From Lactococcus lactis (lineage in GTDB: Bacteria > Bacillota > Bacilli > Lactobacillales > Streptococcaceae), in assembly GCF_029023865.1 (NCBI RefSeq), contig NZ_CP118969.1, forward strand, positions 992,001 through 1,056,000: 64,000 nucleotides of DNA, in the 5' to 3' direction. The notes under the pieces are model-generated. The model saw nothing but the letters and a program-made list of their open reading frames with translations. It was not told the origin of the DNA and searched no databases. Both the position numbers and the translations under genes were made by a program. Position 1 is the stretch's first letter. Each line of letters starts with the position of its first letter. Shown piece after piece: positions 17,937-26,003 of this stretch.

Positions 17937-18989
17937 ATGAAAAAACGTGTAATCGCAGTTAGTGCTCTCGCACTTGCATCAGTCGCAGTCCTTGCAGGAT
18001 GCCGTTCACATGACGCAGCCGGATCAGGTAAAGCAAAAACTGACCTTAAAGCAGCAATCGTCACCGATACTGGTGGTGTAAACGACCGTTCATTTAACCA
18101 ATCCGCTTGGGAAGGTCTTCAAAGCTGGGGGAAAGAAAATAACCTGAAAAAAGGTACAGGATACACTTATTTCCAATCTAACTCTGCTTCAGATTATACA
18201 ACTAACTATAACTCTGCGGAACAACAAGGCTACAAACTTTTGTTTGGTATCGGATTCTCTTTACAAGATGCAACATCAGCTGCAGCAAAAAATAATCCTA
18301 AATCTAACTTTGTAATCGTTGACTCAGTCATCAAAGACCAAAAAAATGTGGCATCAGCAACTTTTGCTGATAACGAAAGTGCCTACCTTGCTGGTGTAGC
18401 TGCCGCAAAAGCAACTAAGACTAACAAAATTGGTTTCATCGGTGGAATGCAATCAGATGTTATTACACGTTTTGAAAAAGGTTATGAAGCTGGAGCTAAA
18501 TCTGTAAACCCAGATATTAAAGTTGATGTTCAATATGCGGGATCTTTCTCTGACGCGGCCAAGGGTAAAACAATTGCTGCAGCTATGTACGGTGCTGGTG
18601 ATGACGTAGTTTATCAATGTGCTGGTGGTGTAGGAACTGGTGTCTTCAGTGAAGCTAAAGCATTGAACTCAACTAAAAATGAGGCTGACAAAGTTTGGGT
18701 TATCGGTGTTGACCAAGACCAAGAATATCTTGGAAAATACAAATCTAAAGACGGTAAAGATTCTAACTTTGTACTTGTATCAACAATCAAAGAAGTTGGT
18801 AATGTTGTAAAAGATATCGCTGACAAGACTAAAGATGGTAAATTCCCTGGTGGAACAATCGTTACTTATGACCTTAAAAATGGTGGGGTTAACTTAGGAC
18901 TTGACAGTGCAAATTCAGAAATCAAAGATGCAGTTGCTAAAGCAAAAGCAGATATTATTGATGGAAAAATCACTGTTCCTTCAAAATAA
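17937..18989 (+). CDS. bmpA: BmpA-type nucleoside-binding lipoprotein
   Basis: The 350-residue protein has a signal peptide with the lipobox VLAGC (Cys22), followed by a PnrA/BmpA periplasmic-binding fold; TDTGGVNDRSFNQSAWEG near 42 is the family ligand loop. In Lactococcus BmpA delivers nucleosides to the NupABC transporter; nup genes are not in this window. The upstream PurBox indicates purine-dependent expression. Next to pdp-deoC-cdd it supplies substrate for the salvage enzymes. The gene is closed by a strong terminator. Confidence 0.93.
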   Translation: MKKRVIAVSALALASVAVLAGCRSHDAAGSGKAKTDLKAAIVTDTGGVNDRSFNQSAWEGLQSWGKENNLKKGTGYTYFQSNSASDYTTNYNSAEQQGYKLLFGIGFSLQDATSAAAKNNPKSNFVIVDSVIKDQKNVASATFADNESAYLAGVAAAKATKTNKIGFIGGMQSDVITRFEKGYEAGAKSVNPDIKVDVQYAGSFSDAAKGKTIAAAMYGAGDDVVYQCAGGVGTGVFSEAKALNSTKNEADKVWVIGVDQDQEYLGKYKSKDGKDSNFVLVSTIKEVGNVVKDIADKTKDGKFPGGTIVTYDLKNGGVNLGLDSANSEIKDAVAKAKADIIDGKITVPSK

Positions 18990-19010
18990 TTGAATACTGA
19001 TAAAAGATAA

Positions 19011-19044
19011 AAAAGAGTTAGTTATATTAACTAATTCTTTTTTT
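19011..19044 (+). terminator. bmpA terminator
   Basis: AAAAGAGTTAGTTA and TAACTAATTCTTTT pair with one mismatch and are followed by a T-run. Confidence 0.85.
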
Positions 19045-19180
19045 ATAAATTAAAAGCTAATAGAAGATAGGATTTGCGATTATTTTAAATGTTCTTTATT
19101 TGTAAGTCATATGAACTGTGATATAATGGTAGACAGATATTAAAGTGGTATATATTGTTATTATTTAGTTAGGGGGAACT

Positions 19181-19888
19181 ATGGCAAGAAAATCAGTACC
19201 GAATTATGTAAAAATACATGATGCCTTAAAAGATGAAGTTGAAAAAGGCATCTGGAAAATTGGACAACGTCTTCCAAGCGAACGTGATTTGGCCGAGCGT
19301 TTTACTGTCAGTCGAATGACAGCAAGACAAGCGGTAACAGCTTTGGTTGATGAAGGAATTCTTGACCGTCGTGTGGGTTCTGGAACTTATGTTGCTAGCC
19401 GACGTGTTCGCGAAAAAATGCGTGGAACAACTTCCTTTACAGAAATTATCAGCTCACAAGGTAAAGTTCCTTCAACAGAAGTTTTGAGTTATATTAGAAC
19501 GGCGCCAAATGAGGTTGAATGTGAAAAACTAAATATCACCAAAAAGGATTCCATCATCCGAATGGAGCGGATTCGTTATGCGGATAATGTTCCAATTTGT
19601 TATGAAGTGGCAAGCATTCCTTTCAAATTGGTCAAATCTTTTGATAAAAAAGAAATTACGAGTAACTTCTTTAAAACTTTAGAAAGTCACGGACATGTGA
19701 TTGGTCGTAGTGAACAGATTGTTTCAGCTAAAAGAGTCAGTACAGAGGTTTCAGAGTATTTAAAAACAAGAGTTGGAGCTGCTATTCTTGGTTTAACTCA
19801 GGTTTCTTATTTAACAGATGGTACAGCTTTTGAATATGTCTTATCTCAATATGTTGGTGACCGTTTTGAATTTTATTTGGAAAGATAA
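19181..19888 (+). CDS. GntR/HutC-family regulator with UTRA ligand domain
   Basis: The 235-residue protein has a GntR winged helix at about 10-75 (GQRLPSERDLAERFTVSRMTARQAV, then GSGTYVA) and a UTRA effector domain at about 90-232. UTRA regulators usually sense sugar phosphates or similar small molecules; the effector is not deducible. It has an AGGGGGAA ribosome site and its own terminator, and no obvious target operon beside it. Confidence 0.82.
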   Translation: MARKSVPNYVKIHDALKDEVEKGIWKIGQRLPSERDLAERFTVSRMTARQAVTALVDEGILDRRVGSGTYVASRRVREKMRGTTSFTEIISSQGKVPSTEVLSYIRTAPNEVECEKLNITKKDSIIRMERIRYADNVPICYEVASIPFKLVKSFDKKEITSNFFKTLESHGHVIGRSEQIVSAKRVSTEVSEYLKTRVGAAILGLTQVSYLTDGTAFEYVLSQYVGDRFEFYLER

Positions 19889-19914
19889 AAAGGACTTAGT
19901 GAAGTCCTTTTTTT
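19887..19914. terminator. Bidirectional terminator of the GntR and DUF4395 genes
   Basis: AAAGGACTT and AAGTCCTTT pair around AGTG, with a T-run on the right and an A-run on the left. It overlaps the last codons of the minus-strand gene. Confidence 0.8.
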
Positions 19915-20336
19915 GCTTGCCGACGATATTTGTACTGACGAAGTTGAAAATGAATCCAACATCCTATACAAAAACCACTTAAAGCAATAGAAGCGGCTAG
20001 AAAAACAAAAGCTGCAAAGATTATTGCTAAGATAGGATGATTAGTGATTGAGGAAATCAAACTAGCACTTAATAGAACAGTAGCGATAATCTGATTGAAG
20101 CGAAGGTCTGATTTATCTTCGAGCACGTATTCTGAAGTTTTCTTTTTTAGAAATCTTTTGGCGATTAAAATAATAAAATTTCTCTCGAAAAGAATGCCAG
20201 ATAGTCCAGCGAGAATAGGAAGTAGGAGAATCCAATAGAAGTGAGTGACAACTGCCAAAATAACACTGAGAACAATAAAAGTTTGATTAGTACGAACGAG
20301 TGGGCGAGGAATGCCCTGAAATGTATATTTAGCCAT
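19896..20336 (-). CDS. DUF4395-family membrane protein
   Basis: The 146-residue protein has paired hydrophobic helices at about 20-47 and 82-130, beginning MAKYTFQGIPRPLVRTNQ and holding SGFCIGCWIHF near 120. This matches DUF4395, a family of uncharacterised membrane proteins. It lies downstream of the sensor kinase on the same strand. Its ribosome site GGAGAG is inside the 3' arm of a 13-pair hairpin (see next feature), so expression may be restricted. Confidence 0.68.
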   Translation of the reverse strand: MAKYTFQGIPRPLVRTNQTFIVLSVILAVVTHFYWILLLPILAGLSGILFERNFIILIAKRFLKKKTSEYVLEDKSDLRFNQIIATVLLSASLISSITNHPILAIIFAAFVFLAASIALSGFCIGCWIHFQLRQYKYRRQAKKGLH

Positions 20337-20386
20337 AAAAACTCTCCAATCTTGATAAATTGATTTTATCTTAATTGGAGAGTTTT
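20337..20386 (-). terminator. Terminator-like hairpin that contains the DUF4395 ribosome site
   Basis: On the minus strand AAAACTCTCCAAT (20386-20374) pairs perfectly with ATTGGAGAGTTTT (20350-20338), with an inner 6-pair stem, and the T-run leads directly into the ATG at 20336. It can act as terminator of the two-component operon and as a ribosome-site lock for the next gene. Confidence 0.7.
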
Positions 20387-20435
20387 GGTTATAAGATTTT
20401 TTTAATTTGATAAGTAAATTTGTTGAAGGCTTCGA

Positions 20436-21998
20436 TTAAAGATTGACGGTGAAAGTTGTTCCTTTTCCAAGAATGGATACAACGTCAATTGTTCCGTGAA
20501 GCTCTTGAACATTTTTCTCAACGATAGCAAGTCCTAAACCTGTTCCACTAACTTCTGCACGACTTTCATCAACCCGGTAGAAGCGGTCGAAAATTCGCTC
20601 TTTTTGAATTTCACTAAGACCAGGACCATTGTCAGTTACACTGAAGATAACTTTATTTTGTTCAAGATGTAAGCTGACAAAAATTTGTCCATTTGCTGGA
20701 GTGTATTTAATTGCATTTTCAATCAAATTCTCAAAAATGCTGTGAACCATTGGTTCGTTGGTTTTAAAAGTGATTTCTTCAATTTGAGATTCTAAATGAA
20801 GTGATTTTTCATTAATTTGTGGTCCTGAGCTTTGGAGAATATTTTGTATCAAAGCTGTAAGATTAATTTTCTTTTTATCAATTCGATGATTTTGTTTGGT
20901 CAAAAGCAGTGTATCCTGAACTAAATTCATCAGGCGTGAACTTTCCTTATTGATAATAGATGCGAAATTTTTTGTGTCAGAACTTGAAATTGAATCTGTT
21001 TCCAGAAGTTCAGCGAAGCCTTTGATAGAAGTAAGGGGAGTTTTTAATTCATGAGAAACGTTAGCAATAAAAGCATTGTGGGCATCCACTGTTCGACGAT
21101 AAGAGCTAACATCCATCATAGTCACCATAAATCGACTATCCAAATCAGGTAAAGGAGTGATACGGACTTGATAATAAGCCCCAAGTTTTTCAAAATAGAA
21201 AAGTTTTTCTTGAATATCAGGATGTAAAATTTTATCAACAAGAAAATTTAAGAAATCAGCATAGGGGCTGAAAATATCTAGATTTTCAGTATCTGAAAAT
21301 TCATTTTTGAAAGAAGCATTGGTCCGACGAATTTTTCCTTTATTATTATAAATGAAAATCGGAAATTGGAAAAATTCAATAAATTCGTAGAGATTTTCTT
21401 TCTTTTCAGTATGAGAGAGCGCTTGTTTCTGAATTTTTTCGCCCAATTTATTGAGCTCAGTTGTAATTTTATCGTCGTTCTCATTCATCAAATAGCTTTG
21501 AGTCAATGGGCTGCGCTCGATATTTTTAATTTTAGCAACGGTATTTTCTCGAAAAACATAAGCTCTCTGAGCAGAACGTAAAACTTGGATGGCGACAGCC
21601 AAGTAAAATAAAATTGCAAAAATGATAATGGCAAAATCTGTAAAGAAAGTAGAGGTACGATTTTCTGTAACCTTTAGATAACCGTTAATTTGACCCTCGC
21701 TAAATATGGGACTAGTCACGGTTATTTCTTGAGAATCTAAACTACGTGCGTAAGTCGCACCCTTTTTAATTTTTTTAGTATCCGAATTTACTGTATTCTT
21801 TGGAAGATGTTCAAAATTATCTGGCAGAGGATTATCAGGATGTTTTTCTAAAAAGAGTTGTATTTTATCTATTGTTTTTAATACTCGATTTGTATCATTT
21901 TCTAAGATATTTTGGTTCGATAGAATCACCAAACTTAAGGTCGCAATAATATATAGGACCGTCATAAGCATGATGTGTTTAAGTTTCATTTTCTTCAA
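20436..21998 (-). CDS. Sensor histidine kinase, PhoR/WalK type
   Basis: The 520-residue protein has an N-terminal membrane helix (about 7-26), an extracytoplasmic segment (about 27-120), a second helix (about 122-142) and a PAS-like domain near 205-300. The catalytic core follows: H-box NVSHELKTPLTS near 315, N-box FENLIENAIKYTP near 427 and G-boxes DNGPGL and GTGLGLAIV. It autophosphorylates on His and passes the phosphate to the regulator encoded upstream, whose stop it overlaps by 20 bases. The signal is unknown; the order resembles PhoPR. Confidence 0.88.
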   Translation of the reverse strand: MKKMKLKHIMLMTVLYIIATLSLVILSNQNILENDTNRVLKTIDKIQLFLEKHPDNPLPDNFEHLPKNTVNSDTKKIKKGATYARSLDSQEITVTSPIFSEGQINGYLKVTENRTSTFFTDFAIIIFAILFYLAVAIQVLRSAQRAYVFRENTVAKIKNIERSPLTQSYLMNENDDKITTELNKLGEKIQKQALSHTEKKENLYEFIEFFQFPIFIYNNKGKIRRTNASFKNEFSDTENLDIFSPYADFLNFLVDKILHPDIQEKLFYFEKLGAYYQVRITPLPDLDSRFMVTMMDVSSYRRTVDAHNAFIANVSHELKTPLTSIKGFAELLETDSISSSDTKNFASIINKESSRLMNLVQDTLLLTKQNHRIDKKKINLTALIQNILQSSGPQINEKSLHLESQIEEITFKTNEPMVHSIFENLIENAIKYTPANGQIFVSLHLEQNKVIFSVTDNGPGLSEIQKERIFDRFYRVDESRAEVSGTGLGLAIVEKNVQELHGTIDVVSILGKGTTFTVNL

Positions 21999-22689
21999 AA
22001 TAGTATCCGAATCCTCGTTTTGTTTTGATATAATGATTATTTAATTTTTTACGAATTTTAGAAATGAGCACATCAATGGTGCGGGTTTCAGCAGTGTCTG
22101 AAATTCCCCAAAAATGTTGCAGGAGTTCTTCACGACTGACAATTTTTCCCTCTCTTTTAGCTAAGAGTTCAAGGATTTCAAATTCTCGTTTGGTTAAATC
22201 TAAAACTTTTTCGTCAAAAGTGACTTCTTTTTTTATAAAATCAATGACCAATCTGTCAGTAACTAATGATGAAGGACTTTCATCTAAAGATTCACTGACA
22301 GTTTCGGAGGGTGCTTGGTTATACATTTGATTTCTGCGAATGAGCGCATCGGCTCTGACAATGATTTCTTTCATTGGAGTCGTTTTATCTAAATACTCAT
22401 CAGAACCTGCTGACAGCCCTGTCAGTTTCATTTCATCATCATCTCGAGCAGTTAAAATTAAAATTGGTGTAAAATTACCTTCTTTACGAAGTTTTTGGGT
22501 GACTTCAATTCCGGAATATTCGGGCATCATTAAATCAAGTAGAAGTAAATCAAAGGGATTTTTACGAGCTTTGTCATAAGCTTTTTTCCCGTCTGATACA
22601 ATAGTTACTTCGTAATCATTTTGCCGAAAATTATAAGATAAAAGGGTCAAAATTGCCCGATCATCATCAGCAATTAAAATTTTTTTCAT
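21979..22689 (-). CDS. OmpR/PhoB-family response regulator
   Basis: The 236-residue protein has a receiver domain (about 3-118) with acidic residues DDD near 8, phospho-acceptor Asp in LLLLDLMMPEYSG near 53 and Lys in LDKTTP near 103. A winged-helix DNA-binding domain (about 140-235) carries LTKREFEILELLAKREG and TRTIDVLISKIRKK. It is the first gene of the two-component operon. Target genes are not evident from the window. Confidence 0.9.
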   Translation of the reverse strand: MKKILIADDDRAILTLLSYNFRQNDYEVTIVSDGKKAYDKARKNPFDLLLLDLMMPEYSGIEVTQKLRKEGNFTPILILTARDDDEMKLTGLSAGSDEYLDKTTPMKEIIVRADALIRRNQMYNQAPSETVSESLDESPSSLVTDRLVIDFIKKEVTFDEKVLDLTKREFEILELLAKREGKIVSREELLQHFWGISDTAETRTIDVLISKIRKKLNNHYIKTKRGFGYYFEENET

Positions 22690-22873
22690 ACTTTTAATTA
22701 TAACGAAAACAGGGAGTTTTGTATAGAATAAATTATTATTTTTAGCTAAAAAAATAATGGATACTTGGACCTTTGATAAAGATAAAAAAATTACATTTTA
22801 TTATTTTAAATCATCAATTAGAAAATAATGAATAAACATAAAAAATGATATAAATTTTGTTATAATAGAGCTT

Positions 22874-23209
22874 ATGGAAATCGAAAAAACGAATCGAATG
22901 AATACTCTTTTTGAGTTTTATGCGACACTCTTGACTGATAAACAAATGAATTACATTGAACTTTATTATGCCGATGATTATAGTTTGGCAGAGATTGCTG
23001 AAGAATTTAATATCAGTCGTCAAGCTGTTTATGACAATATCAAGAGAACAGAAAAAGTACTTGAAAGCTACGAAGAAAAATTACATCTTTTTAGTAATTA
23101 TGTGGTACGTAATCAATTATTAGAAGAGCTAATGAAAAAACATTCTACTGACCAATATTTAATCACTAAACTACAAGAAATTCAACAAATTGATGAAGAA
23201 GAGTTTTAA
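22874..23209 (+). CDS. ylxM: YlxM-family helix-turn-helix protein (UPF0122)
   Basis: The 111-residue protein carries a sigma-70 region 4-like helix-turn-helix ([29 protein letters not shown], residues 19-48). YlxM is normally encoded beside ffh and is linked to the signal recognition particle. Here no ffh follows; the tmRNA comes next. A TATAAT lies just upstream (about 22859). Confidence 0.85.
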   Translation: MEIEKTNRMNTLFEFYATLLTDKQMNYIELYYADDYSLAEIAEEFNISRQAVYDNIKRTEKVLESYEEKLHLFSNYVVRNQLLEELMKKHSTDQYLITKLQEIQQIDEEEF

Positions 23210-23214
23210 AGAAT

Positions 23215-23378
23215 TTACTGACAGATATTTTTTTATTACTGACAGCTTTGAATCAAATGATAAAGGAATCTGTCAGCTCACCTTTCTCATATAAAATACA
23301 TACTTTAATGAAATTTTACTGACAGAAAAGTTAAAATATGCTATAATTAGACTTCAAGGTTCAAAGAATTACTGACAG
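23215..23378. repeat. Cluster of TTACTGACAG words upstream of tmRNA
   Basis: Four exact copies of TTACTGACAG (23215, 23236, 23317, 23369) and one inverted CTGTCAG (23269) lie within 164 bases of non-coding DNA. The same word recurs around coaA, the methyltransferase and the response regulator. One copy supplies the CTGACA -35 of the tmRNA promoter. Confidence 0.7.
23320..23347 (+). promoter_or_regulatory. tmRNA promoter
   Basis: CTGACA (23320-23325), a 16-base spacer and TATAAT (23342-23347) with an upstream TG form a strong extended -10 promoter. The start would be about 50 bases before the mature 5' end of tmRNA, leaving a leader to be processed. Confidence 0.7.
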
Positions 23379-23406
23379 AATAATCAGTAGGTCTCTCCTT
23401 AAATTT

Positions 23407-23762
23407 GGGGGCGTTACGGATTCGACAGGCATTGTCGCGCATGAACTGCAACTGCTGAGGGATCAGGATAATCATCCGCAGATAAATATAACTGCTAAAA
23501 ATAATACACAAACTTACGCAATGGCAGCCTAAACAGCACCATGCGTGCCTGATTTTTGCTCACTGATGGCAATTTGACGGCCTAAACTTTTAGTCAGATA
23601 CGTTGTTGTGGAGGCTTGACGCAGCAAAAGAGATTTAAAGCCCCGCAAAATGTCGCTGTTTGAGACTGGCTTTGGCATTTTGTTAAATTTGAGAAAGTCC
23701 TATGGTTGTAGACGTTGATGTAGCAAGGTGTTTGGACAGGGGTTCGACTCCCCTCGCCTCCA
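23407..23762 (+). ncRNA. ssrA: tmRNA (ssrA)
   Basis: The 5' end GGGGGCGTTACGGATTCGAC and the 3' T-arm and acceptor GGTTCGACTCCCCTCGCCTCC are the conserved ends of tmRNA and pair as a tRNA-like acceptor stem. The tag frame (resume codon GCT at 23494, stop 23530-23532) reads AKNNTQTYAMAA, the lactococcal tag. CCA is not encoded. tmRNA with SmpB rescues stalled ribosomes and marks the product for proteolysis. The gene is intact although a prophage integrated immediately downstream. Confidence 0.97.
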
Positions 23763-23795
23763 TTGAATGGATTTGATAGAATCCAAAAGTATTAG

Positions 23796-23828
23796 AAATC
23801 GCTCAATAGAGCGGTTTTTGTTTTTCTT
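23796..23828 (+). terminator. tmRNA terminator
   Basis: AAATCGCTC and GAGCGGTTT pair (9 pairs, one G-U) around AATA and are followed by a T-rich tract. Confidence 0.8.
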
Positions 23829-23862
23829 AATCCGATATGATACGATACAATCTGATAAAAGG

Positions 23863-23886
23863 GAGGGAGAAAAAGAGGGAGAAAAA
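23863..23886. repeat. Tandem 12-base repeat near the left attachment end
   Basis: GAGGGAGAAAAA occurs twice in direct tandem (23863-23874, 23875-23886). The preceding CCGATATGATACGATACAAT also has GATA-type repeats. Short direct repeats beside an integrase gene are often arm-type binding sites; this is inference. Confidence 0.5.
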
Positions 23887-23888
23887 TA

Positions 23889-23915
23889 AAAAAACCAGTT
23901 TATTAATACTGGTTA
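23889..23915 (-). terminator. Integrase terminator
   Basis: On the minus strand AACCAGT and ACTGGTT pair around an 8-base loop and are followed by TTTTTTATTTTT. It overlaps the integrase stop. Confidence 0.8.
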
Positions 23916-24992
23916 AAAATCAATATAATCGGAAAATTGTTGCCCTATTTTATCTTTAGCAAATTTAGTGATATGAGTATAAATGTTCATTGTTGTTTTT
24001 AAATCTGCATGCCCTAGGCGATATTGAACTTGTTTTAAACTCATGCCTGATTCAAAAAGCAAGCTTGCGTGAGTATGTCTAAATGCATGAATTCTAATTG
24101 GTTCAATTTCTTTTTCTTTGGTTATCTCTAAAAGCCATTTTCTAGGTTTTGAAGGTGATAGCATCCCTCCATTTTCAGATTCAAAAATTCGTGTGGATTC
24201 AGGATAGGTTTGGTGCAATTCATCAAGGATTTTACAAGTTTTTTCATCAAGGCTTAACAATCTATTTGAATTAGCTTTAGGAGGAAGTATTTCATATCCT
24301 ACAGGAGAATGAGAAATAGCTTTGTTGATATCAAGAGTTGATTTTCTATAATCTTTCCATTCAAGAGCGAGAAGTTCACCTTTACGAATTCCAGTAAAAG
24401 CAAGGATACGAAATAAAGCTATTTTCTTAATATCATTCGTTTTTTCTACTAAAGCCATAAAATCTCTTAATTCATCGGTATCATAAAAATCTTTCTTTTC
24501 TTCAACTTTTTTCTTAATACCTTGAGAGGTTACAGGAGCCGCTGGATTAGCTTGTATGTAACTTAGCAGAGCAGCGTGATTAAATACCTTGCGAACCATT
24601 CCGAAGAGTTTACGAGCGAATTTAAGCTTCTCAGATAAATCATTTCTAAAGTTTTGTAACTCCATGGGTGTAAAATCTGATAGTTTTGTGCTTCCTATGA
24701 CGGGTAAGACATGTTTTTCAAATGCTCGAGTAGTTTTGTAGTAAGTGCTGTTCTGTACTTCCTTTTCATAAACCAATAGCCATTCATCATAAAGTTCTTT
24801 AAACGTCATAGCACTTTTTGGCGTAGGATTGCCAATTTCTTCTTGGATATTATGCAAAGCAGCTCGGGCATCAGCTTTGGTTTTAAAGCCACTTTTTTCC
24901 GCATACTGGCTTTTACCATTTTTTTTACCTAGATATGCTTTGAATTTATAAGCAGTAGTGCCATTTTTCCTTTTATATGCTTTTATTTCCAA
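23913..24992 (-). CDS. int: Phage tyrosine integrase
   Basis: The 359-residue protein has an N-terminal arm-binding domain (about 1-50), a SAM-like core-binding domain (about 60-145) and a catalytic domain (about 170-350). The catalytic residues are visible: Arg in TGIRKGELLALEW, His-x-x-Arg in HAFRHTHAS, His in LGHADLKTT and the nucleophile Tyr in MNIYTH. It integrates the phage beside the tmRNA. The gene points towards the attachment site, as is usual in P335 phages. No excisionase was recognised with certainty. Confidence 0.95.
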   Translation of the reverse strand: MEIKAYKRKNGTTAYKFKAYLGKKNGKSQYAEKSGFKTKADARAALHNIQEEIGNPTPKSAMTFKELYDEWLLVYEKEVQNSTYYKTTRAFEKHVLPVIGSTKLSDFTPMELQNFRNDLSEKLKFARKLFGMVRKVFNHAALLSYIQANPAAPVTSQGIKKKVEEKKDFYDTDELRDFMALVEKTNDIKKIALFRILAFTGIRKGELLALEWKDYRKSTLDINKAISHSPVGYEILPPKANSNRLLSLDEKTCKILDELHQTYPESTRIFESENGGMLSPSKPRKWLLEITKEKEIEPIRIHAFRHTHASLLFESGMSLKQVQYRLGHADLKTTMNIYTHITKFAKDKIGQQFSDYIDF

Positions 24993-25074
24993 AGTTGCTT
25001 TTTATACCTCATTTCTGATAAAATGGTATAGTAAAAAGCTTATTAAAAGCTTTTGCACTACTTTATAGTTTAAA

Positions 25075-25116
25075 TCCGCCCTAGCCGTCCAAAGTTTAGG
25101 CGGATTTTTTATTTAT
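25075..25116 (+). terminator. Hairpin with plus-strand T-run between integrase and lipoprotein
   Basis: AATCCGCC pairs with GGCGGATT around about 19 bases and is followed by TTTTTTATT on the plus strand, although both flanking genes are on the minus strand. On the minus strand the T-run is short. It may stop antisense transcription or work in both directions. Confidence 0.55.
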
Positions 25117-25946
25117 TAATAAAATACAGCTATTAATGCGGGTACTGTAATTTTCCCTCCTAAAGTAGAGGAATAACTATATAGACCATAAACATTTCCA
25201 TAAATTGTTATTTGATCATCTTCAAGTAGACGATGTTTATTCCAATTATCTGAGTCTATTTGTACCATGTATATATCATCGTATCCGTCTGCTCCAGTAG
25301 CGACACGAAGCATTGCCCCTCCGCTATCCCTGTCTTGAGCTTGGATTACTTTACCTGTAATTTGTAATTTTTCTCCTGCATGACTATTCCCGTTTCTAGC
25401 CATTTCATCATATGTAGAAGTTGGATAAGTAGCAGGGTTTGTTTTATCAGCTTCCTCTTTAGCCTTAGCATCAGCTGCAGCTTTAGCCTTAGCTTCTTCA
25501 TCAGCTTTAGCTTTAGCTTCAGCATCAGCCTTTGCTTTAGCATCGGCTTCTTTTTTCTTAATTACTTCAGGGTTCTGTTTGATAGTAATTTCTTTAGTGG
25601 TTTTACCACCATCATTTTTTGCAGTTACTTCAATTGTATCTTGGTCGTTGGCTTCATCAATCTCATATTTTAGAGTGAAATTGCCCTCTTTATCAGAAGT
25701 CACTTTGTCACCAATAATACCATATCCAATTTGGACTTTTGTATTTGGAGTTGTTTTACCAGTAATTGCAGCAGTTTTTGAGCCGTCTGCAACAACTGAC
25801 ACAGGGATTTCAAGCGTAGGTTTATTACTTGATTCAGTAGTGCTTTTTTCGCTACTATTCTTTGAACCCGAATTACTACTCGGAGAACATGCAGCTAATG
25901 AAATAGCAGTAAGCATAGTTACTCCAATAAGTGCTATTTTTTTCAT
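25116..25946 (-). CDS. Prophage-encoded lipoprotein (candidate superinfection-exclusion factor)
   Basis: The 276-residue protein has a signal peptide with lipobox SLAAC (Cys20), a Ser/Asn-rich linker, an Ig-like domain (about 45-125; KTTPNTKVQIGYG...NDGGKTTKEI), a long Ala/Lys/Glu helix of KAKADAE-type repeats (about 130-170) and a C-terminal OB-like domain (about 185-276). It would be anchored outside the membrane. Position between integrase and repressor is where lysogenic-conversion genes such as sie2009 or the TP-J34 ltp gene lie. The exclusion role is inference from this position and the lipoprotein nature. Confidence 0.75.
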   Translation of the reverse strand: MKKIALIGVTMLTAISLAACSPSSNSGSKNSSEKSTTESSNKPTLEIPVSVVADGSKTAAITGKTTPNTKVQIGYGIIGDKVTSDKEGNFTLKYEIDEANDQDTIEVTAKNDGGKTTKEITIKQNPEVIKKKEADAKAKADAEAKAKADEEAKAKAAADAKAKEEADKTNPATYPTSTYDEMARNGNSHAGEKLQITGKVIQAQDRDSGGAMLRVATGADGYDDIYMVQIDSDNWNKHRLLEDDQITIYGNVYGLYSYSSTLGGKITVPALIAVFY

Positions 25947-25982
25947 AATGTTTATGTTCCTAATCTAGCTTTTTATGAGGAT

Positions 25983-26003
25983 CAAGACATTGCTCTTGGT
26001 TTT
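25983..26003 (+). terminator. Hairpin with plus-strand T-run between two minus-strand genes
   Basis: CAAGA and TCTTG pair around CATTGC and are followed by GTTTTTATTT on the plus strand. Neighbouring genes run on the minus strand, so this also looks like a stop for antisense transcripts. Confidence 0.4.

Noticed and set aside
23811-23828. TTTTTGTTT shared with 61536-61546 as attachment core
   Set aside because: The word is part of T-runs of two terminators and would match by chance; it does not prove the crossover.
23861-23886. GAGGGAGAAAAA tandem repeat as a CRISPR or larger repeat array
   Set aside because: Only two adjacent copies and no spacers.
25346-25543. Minus-strand Leu/Lys repeat frame inside the lipoprotein gene
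   Set aside because: It is the shifted reading of the KAKADAE repeat codons, not a gene.
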